The position numbers and the translations under genes are program-made. This document shows positions 5,940 through 9,850 of a DNA stretch of 9,850 nucleotides, piece by piece. Position 1 is the stretch's first letter. Each line of letters begins with the position of its first letter. The DNA is taken from the NCBI GenBank assembly GCA_934249215.1, contig CAKQKN010000147.1, forward strand, positions 1-9,850, in the 5' to 3' direction. Source of the DNA: an uncultured Clostridia bacterium. GTDB taxonomy: Bacteria; Bacillota; Clostridia; Christensenellales; Borkfalkiaceae. Under the pieces are notes generated by a model. It worked only from the letters and a program-made list of their open reading frames with translations, was not told the origin of the DNA and ran no database searches.

Positions 5940-6078
5940 CTTAAAAGCGTTTTGCGCGTTTGTGCCGAAAAGTGCGTTTTCGGACTTATAGCATACTTTT
6001 TGGCAAAAAATCCGCTTGCTTTCGCATTTAAAAATTGTGCGGAAACGTCTCGGAATCACAGGTTTAATTTGGTGAAAA

Positions 6079-7413
6079 ATGGTACATTGTTTCAACTTTG
6101 ACGAAGATTATTATTTGTACGACGTCGGCAGCGGAAGTCTGCATAAATGCGACGCTTTGACGTGCGAAGTCATAAAACGTCGGCAAGGCTTGCCGTACGA
6201 TTTCGGCGGCGTGTCGGACGACGTGATCGCGGAGATCGAGTCGGAAATCGACGAGCTCGTTTCGGGCGGAATCCTTTTCAAAGAGGACGCTCCCGTCGTT
6301 CCGGCGAAGAGCAAATACGTAAAGGCGCTTTGTCTGCATATCTGCCACGACTGCAATCTTCGTTGCAAATATTGTTTTGCGGGAACGGGCGCGTTCAAAG
6401 GCGCTCGCTCGTTCATGAGCGAAGAGGTCGCGCTTAAGGCGATCGATTTTCTGATCGAAAATTCGGGCGACAGAAAGATTCTCGAAACCGACTTTTTCGG
6501 CGGCGAACCGCTTATGAATTTCGACGTCGTGAAAAAGACCGTCGAGTACGCTAACGCCCGTGCGAAAGAAAAGGGCAAAAAATTCCTTTTCACGATGACG
6601 ACGAACGGCGTTTTGCTGAGCGGCGAGATCGCAGACTGGCTCAACGAGAACATGGAAAACGTCGTTTTGAGCCTTGACGGACGGAAAGAAGTGCATGACG
6701 CTGTGCGCAAAACGGTGAACGGAAAGGGCAGTTTCGACGTCGTTATCGAAAACTTCAAAAAGTTCGTCGCGAAGCGCGGCAACAAGTCCTATTACGTCCG
6801 CGGCACGTTCACGAACAAAAATCTCGATTTCGCGAAAGACGTTTTGTTTATGGCGGACAGCGGTTTCAAGGAAATTTCGCTTGAACCGGTCGTACTCGAA
6901 AAGGGGCACGAACTCGCGATTTCCGACGATATGATTCCGCAGATCAAAGAGGAATATAAAAAGCTCGCCCGCGAATACATAGAGCGCAGAAAGAACGGAA
7001 ACGGCTTCCATTTTTTCCATTTCACGATCGATCTCGAGGGCGGACCGTGCCTGCAAAAGCGCGTGAACGCGTGCGGCGCGGGCAACGAATATTTCTCCGT
7101 CACGCCGAACGGCGACATTTTTCCTTGTCATCAGTTCGCGGACAAGCCCGAGTTCAGAATGGGCAACGTTTTCGATGGTAAAATCGACGAAACGATCAGG
7201 GATAAGTTCCGTTTGAGTTCGCTTTTCACCCGTAAAGGCTGCGAAAACTGCTTTGCGAAATATCATTGCAGCGGCGGTTGCGCGGCGAATAACTATGCGT
7301 TCAACGGCGATATCAATGTTCCATACAAGCCCACGTGCGAAATGCTCAAAGCCCGCACCGAATGCGCGATGCACATTCTTTCATGCGAAAAAGAGCGCAA
7401 AGAGAACGAATGA
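6079..7413 (+). CDS. scfB: SCIFF peptide maturase (radical SAM/SPASM, thioether-forming)
   Basis: Uses S-adenosylmethionine and iron-sulfur clusters to link Cys sulfur to a threonine carbon in the SCIFF precursor. The characterised relative is CteB. Residues 1-80 form a precursor-recognition (RRE-like) domain starting MVHCFNF. The radical SAM CX3CX2C motif is CNLRCKYC (92-99), followed by FFGGEP (139-144), TMTTNGVLL (172-180) and VVLSLDGRKEVHD (195-207). The C-terminal SPASM domain has C324, then C332-X12-G-X4-C350, and C388-X2-C391-X5-C397-X3-C401 with C420, so the auxiliary-cluster ligands are all present. Length (444 aa) is normal for the family. The start agrees with the family N-terminus, though the ribosome site GGTGA (6071-6075) is weak and close, in contrast to that of scfA. 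The gene lies downstream of its substrate gene and ends at a strong terminator. Confidence 0.96.
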   Translation: MVHCFNFDEDYYLYDVGSGSLHKCDALTCEVIKRRQGLPYDFGGVSDDVIAEIESEIDELVSGGILFKEDAPVVPAKSKYVKALCLHICHDCNLRCKYCFAGTGAFKGARSFMSEEVALKAIDFLIENSGDRKILETDFFGGEPLMNFDVVKKTVEYANARAKEKGKKFLFTMTTNGVLLSGEIADWLNENMENVVLSLDGRKEVHDAVRKTVNGKGSFDVVIENFKKFVAKRGNKSYYVRGTFTNKNLDFAKDVLFMADSGFKEISLEPVVLEKGHELAISDDMIPQIKEEYKKLAREYIERRKNGNGFHFFHFTIDLEGGPCLQKRVNACGAGNEYFSVTPNGDIFPCHQFADKPEFRMGNVFDGKIDETIRDKFRLSSLFTRKGCENCFAKYHCSGGCAANNYAFNGDINVPYKPTCEMLKARTECAMHILSCEKERKENE

Positions 7414-7474
7414 TTTTTTGCAGGACTGAATTTCGGCGCGCAAAAGCGATTTTTCAAATCTGACAAAAATGGAT

Positions 7475-7511
7475 AAAAAAATCGGACGGGAAATTCCCTG
7501 TCCGCTTTTTT
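7475..7511. terminator. Bidirectional intrinsic terminator after scfB
   Basis: CGGAC (7483-7487) pairs with GTCCG (7500-7504) and GGGAA with TTCCC above it, with one bulged T. The stem is preceded by seven A (7475-7481) and followed by six T (7506-7511), so it can stop transcripts from scfB on the plus strand and from the convergent hydrolase remnant on the minus strand. Confidence 0.88.
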
Positions 7512-7530
7512 ATTTGCCCGACTTTAAGGA

Positions 7531-8049
7531 CTAAATTTTCAAATTAGGTGAAGAAATTGCACTGTATTCGATAAAACCGTTAAGATTTTGATCGAGCCTC
7601 GTTTCTTCTAAAGTTTCAAGGCGGGCTGTTTTGCCTGAAAGGTATTCGTTAATTTCAATTCGGGCAGATTTGCATCGCGCCGCGACGCCCGCATACCGTA
7701 CGTCGAGATTTATCCAACCGAACGGTTTATTGTTTCTTTTCCATGCAACTCTGTTTGCTTCGTGTACCGCAATGGTTTTCTTTTCTAAATCGGGTAAATA
7801 TACGTCGCAGATCAAACGCAAGGTTTCTTTGTCGCCTCGCTGGTACGCAGGAACGAGATTTTCGGCAATTTTTGTCTTAAGCGCAAGATAGTCAAAAATC
7901 TTATAGGCAAGGTCGTATAAATAATACCGGTTTGAGCCGCTATATTTTTCGCCGTCGTATTTTTTCATAAACGCGGCGCACACGGCGATGAGCTGCGTTA
8001 TTGCCGAAGATGAAAACGCAACGGATGTTTTCGTTGGTTGAACACGCAA
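7531..8049 (-). pseudogene. C-terminal remnant of a family-20-type glycoside hydrolase (hexosaminidase-like)
   Basis: The 172-residue reading frame resembles the C-terminal helical region of clostridial beta-N-acetylhexosaminidase-like (GH20) proteins. Recognisable features are HEANRVAWKRNNKPFGW, then LDVRYAGVAARCKSAR, then EYLSGKTARLETLEE, in the family's order. The catalytic (beta/alpha)8 barrel with its Asp-Glu pair is entirely missing; full proteins are several times longer. The frame is open back to 8097 but has no ATG at its head. The first possible start is TTG at 8049, with no ribosome site, and the secD promoter lies just upstream at 8118-8146, leaving no room for the rest. Codon choice is looser than in neighbours (TTA, TTG, AGG and CGG appear). 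It ends with TAG. I infer a decayed, 5'-truncated gene. The GH20 link is from memory of conserved segments and is not certain. Confidence 0.62.
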
Positions 8050-8117
8050 TAAATCGTTTCGTAATGCGGATTTTTTGTAAATTGCGCGGAAAATCTTTTA
8101 AAAGACCGAAAAAATCA

Positions 8118-8146
8118 TTGACTAATCGTGCTAATCATTATATAAT
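8118..8146 (+). promoter_or_regulatory. Promoter for secD-secF
   Basis: TTGACT (8118-8123), 17 bases, TATAAT (8141-8146). The start site should be near 8153, where the RNA begins directly with a stem GTGCATA (8153-8159) / TATGCAC (8173-8179), a possible 5'-end stabiliser. It shows that secDF need not depend on transcription from the SCIFF genes. Confidence 0.82.
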
Positions 8147-8235
8147 GTTAAAGTGCATAATCGGTTGTATACTATGCACGCGCGAAAAGTGGCGCAAGAA
8201 CTTACTTTTAAATGCTTTTTCAAGCAGGAGGCAAT

Positions 8236-9510
8236 ATGAGCAAGAGGAAATCAATCGTAATCCTTACTCTTCTGACTATTGTCGTGGCGATTTTGGGCGT
8301 AATGTGCTTTGCGAGTTTCGAAATTCCCGGAACGACCAAGGACTTCAATTCCATTCTCGACACGGTCGGAAAGGGTATCGATTTATCCGGCGGTTACTAC
8401 GTCGTTCTGGAACCGGAAGATTCTAACGGCGCGACCGGCGGCGACGTACTTAAGAGAGCGCAGGACGTTATCAGAACCAGACTTGACGATAAAGGTTATA
8501 CCGAAGCCGTTATTTCCGTTCAGGACGGAAACAAAATCCGCGTTGAAATCCCGCAGGTGGACGACGACGGATCGGTTCTCGAAATAATCGGTCAGACCGG
8601 CGAACTTACGTTCAGAGACGGCGACGGAAAGATCTGGCTTAACGGCGAAGATCACATCAAGAGTGCGTACGTCGGTATGGACAACGGCGATTACGTCGTG
8701 GTTCTCAACTTCACCGCGAAAGGACAGGCGAGATTTACCGAAGCCACTTCCTATATCTATAACAAACTCGACGACAAGAAACTTTATATCTACCTCGGCG
8801 ACACCAAGATTCAGGAACCGACCGTACAGGGCGAACTCAATCAGGCGTCGGCGCAGATCACCGGTTATTCTTCTTACGAGGACGCGCAGAATATCGCTAC
8901 CGTTATCGACAGCGGTAAACTGCCCATCAAATACAAAGTTACAGAATCGAGAAGCATAAGCTCGAAACTCGGCGACAACGCCGTTTCGATGAGCGCGATC
9001 ATGGGTGCGGTCGGTCTTGCGCTGATCTGCATTCTCCTTCTCGTCCGTTACAGAGGAATGGGGTTTGCTGCGGTATACTCGATGATCATTTACGTGCTTT
9101 TGTACGTTGTGTTCCTCGCGATCATCCCGAGCGTACAGCTCACTCTTCCCGGCATCGCAGGTATACTTCTTTCCATCGGTATGGCTGTTGACGCGAACAT
9201 CGTTATTTTCGAAAGAATCCGCGAAGAATACGCGCTTAATAAGACGATCGAAGCTTCCATTAAGCAAGGTTTCAGACACGCGTCCGTCACCGTACTCGAC
9301 TCCAACATCACCACCATACTTGCGGCGATCGTTCTTTGGATTATGTGCCCCGGTACGATAAAAGGCTTTGCGATCACCCTTCTCATCGGTATCGTTTTGT
9401 CGGTCTTTGCTTCCATTCTCGTTACGAGATGGATACTCAGGCTCGTGTTGCCCCTTTCTTCGAACGAAGAAAAATTCCTTAATCTTTCGAGAGAAGGAGG
9501 TAACGTATAA
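8236..9510 (+). CDS. secD: Protein translocase subunit SecD
   Basis: Membrane subunit that with SecF uses the ion gradient to help pull secreted proteins out of the SecYEG channel. The chosen ATG at 8236 has AGGAGG at 8226-8231, four bases upstream; an in-frame ATG at 8212 lacks a ribosome site. The protein (424 aa) has TM1 at about 7-27, then the extracytoplasmic P1 region with the D1 motif GIDLSGGYYVV (47-57) and a TGELTFRD segment (121-128). Five more helices follow between about 252 and 400. The conserved helix-4 motif GMAVDANIVIFERIREE (315-331) includes the functionally important Asp319. Length is typical for a separate Firmicutes SecD. Its stop codon overlaps the secF start (TAATG), so the two are translationally coupled. 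The protein looks intact. Confidence 0.96.
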   Translation: MSKRKSIVILTLLTIVVAILGVMCFASFEIPGTTKDFNSILDTVGKGIDLSGGYYVVLEPEDSNGATGGDVLKRAQDVIRTRLDDKGYTEAVISVQDGNKIRVEIPQVDDDGSVLEIIGQTGELTFRDGDGKIWLNGEDHIKSAYVGMDNGDYVVVLNFTAKGQARFTEATSYIYNKLDDKKLYIYLGDTKIQEPTVQGELNQASAQITGYSSYEDAQNIATVIDSGKLPIKYKVTESRSISSKLGDNAVSMSAIMGAVGLALICILLLVRYRGMGFAAVYSMIIYVLLYVVFLAIIPSVQLTLPGIAGILLSIGMAVDANIVIFERIREEYALNKTIEASIKQGFRHASVTVLDSNITTILAAIVLWIMCPGTIKGFAITLLIGIVLSVFASILVTRWILRLVLPLSSNEEKFLNLSREGGNV

Positions 9511-9850
9511 TGAATAACGCGATGAAAAAAGACTATCACATAGTTGAAAAAACCAAATGGTTTGCGCTTATCTCGCTGGTTATCGTTCTCGTGGCTGCCG
9601 TTATGATGGTAGTCAGGGGGATGAACATCGGTATCGACTTCACCGGCGGCGCAACGATCGAATTCGAGCTCGACACTTTTGCCTAGGACAAGGATTTTCA
9701 AAAGAATTTCTACACCGAAATGCGCAAAATCCTCGAAGAAAACTATTCGATTTCCGACCATATGCAGGTTTCTCCAACGGGCGCCGGCTATAATTATTCT
9801 TACACACTTAATAAATATTTCACGGGTACCTATGGAGCCAATAATTATAA
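9510..9850 (+). CDS. secF: Protein translocase subunit SecF, N-terminal part, interrupted by in-frame TAG
   Basis: Partner of SecD in the SecDF complex. Translation from the ATG at 9510 (AAGGAGG at 9494-9500, nine bases upstream) gives a basic N-terminus, TM1 at about 17-36, and the family motif GIDFTGGATIEFEL (41-54). Codon 59 is TAG (9684-9686). Beyond it the same frame stays open to the window end for 54 codons with sensible SecF periplasmic-domain sequence (DKDFQKNFYTEMRKILEEN and onward). The break is therefore a single in-frame amber codon, with no frameshift. It may be a nonsense mutation, a sequencing or assembly error, or less likely read-through or recoding. If it stops translation, the 58-residue product would be non-functional. 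The C-terminal helices lie outside the window. Confidence 0.85.

Larger units (their letters stand above)
5742..6078 (+). other. Hairpin-rich spacer between SCIFF peptide and its maturase
   Basis: No credible gene lies in these 337 bases; the reading frames that cross them have biased, unconvincing sequences. It contains a hairpin at 5774-5793, a terminator-like hairpin at 5797-5827, two tandem copies of GCGATATATTT (5866-5876 and 5878-5888), a 23-base palindrome with 11-base perfect arms (5917-5939), and a CCGAAAA/TTTTCGG stem at about 5965-5983 running into the 13-base word shared with the sigG upstream region. No good promoter for the maturase was found. Confidence 0.6.

Noticed and set aside
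5511..6095. Minus-strand frame of 194 codons across scfA and the spacer
   Set aside because: Overlaps the certain SCIFF gene, is Phe- and Lys-biased from AT-rich DNA, and has no recognisable domain or ribosome site.
5808..6101. Plus-strand 97-codon frame in the scfA-scfB spacer
   Set aside because: Starts with TTG without a ribosome site, overlaps the maturase start, and its repeats simply translate the tandem and palindromic DNA.
6064..7374. Long open frame (436 codons) antisense to the SCIFF maturase gene
   Set aside because: It mirrors the codon structure of scfB on the other strand, has biased composition and no domain, and scfB itself is an unmistakable family member.
8383..9279. 298-codon open frame antisense to secD
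   Set aside because: A shadow of a strongly conserved gene, with Arg/Asp/Val-biased sequence and no ribosome site.

Overview
The window looks like a chromosomal segment of a spore-forming, moderate-GC Clostridia (Bacillota) bacterium, probably an uncultured lineage. The evidence is a forespore sigma factor SigG, the clostridial SCIFF ranthipeptide with its radical-SAM maturase, a TIGR04086-type membrane protein, and short Gram-positive housekeeping promoters (TTGNNN-N17-TATAAT) with strong GGAGG ribosome sites. It is mainly a core-gene region. No phage, insertion sequence, CRISPR array, tRNA or rRNA was seen.

Layout. (1) 1-901, minus: the N-terminal 300 residues of the ribosome-associated GTPase TypA/BipA, running off the left edge. 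(2) 902-1204: divergent intergenic region with one promoter for each flanking gene. (3) 1205-2038, plus: acyl-ACP thioesterase of the FatA/FatB type. (4) 2309-3094, plus: SigG, closed by an intrinsic terminator. (5) 3480-4886, plus: pyruvate kinase, with its own promoter and a leader of about 180 nt. (6) 4981-5050: a nested hairpin element. (7) 5102-5494: TIGR04086-like four-helix membrane protein. (8) 5577-5741: SCIFF precursor peptide (54 aa, six Cys). (9) 5742-6078: hairpin-rich spacer with a likely attenuating terminator. (10) 6079-7413: SCIFF maturase with an RRE-like N-terminus, a radical SAM core and a SPASM domain. (11) 7475-7511: bidirectional terminator. (12) 7531-8049, minus: C-terminal remnant of a family-20-type glycoside hydrolase, probably a pseudogene. 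(13) 8236-9510: SecD. (14) 9510-9850: the start of SecF, translationally coupled to SecD but carrying an in-frame TAG at codon 59.

The most coherent system is TIGR04086 - SCIFF - SCIFF maturase - SecD - SecF. From memory of clostridial genomes these genes are often neighbours. The maturase would install Cys-to-Thr thioether (ranthipeptide) links on the six-Cys peptide, and the nearby Sec genes fit, but do not prove, a link to export or the membrane. The system itself is known. Unusual here are the charged C-terminal extension on SCIFF, the long structured spacer before the maturase, the degraded hydrolase inserted before secD, and the amber codon in secF.
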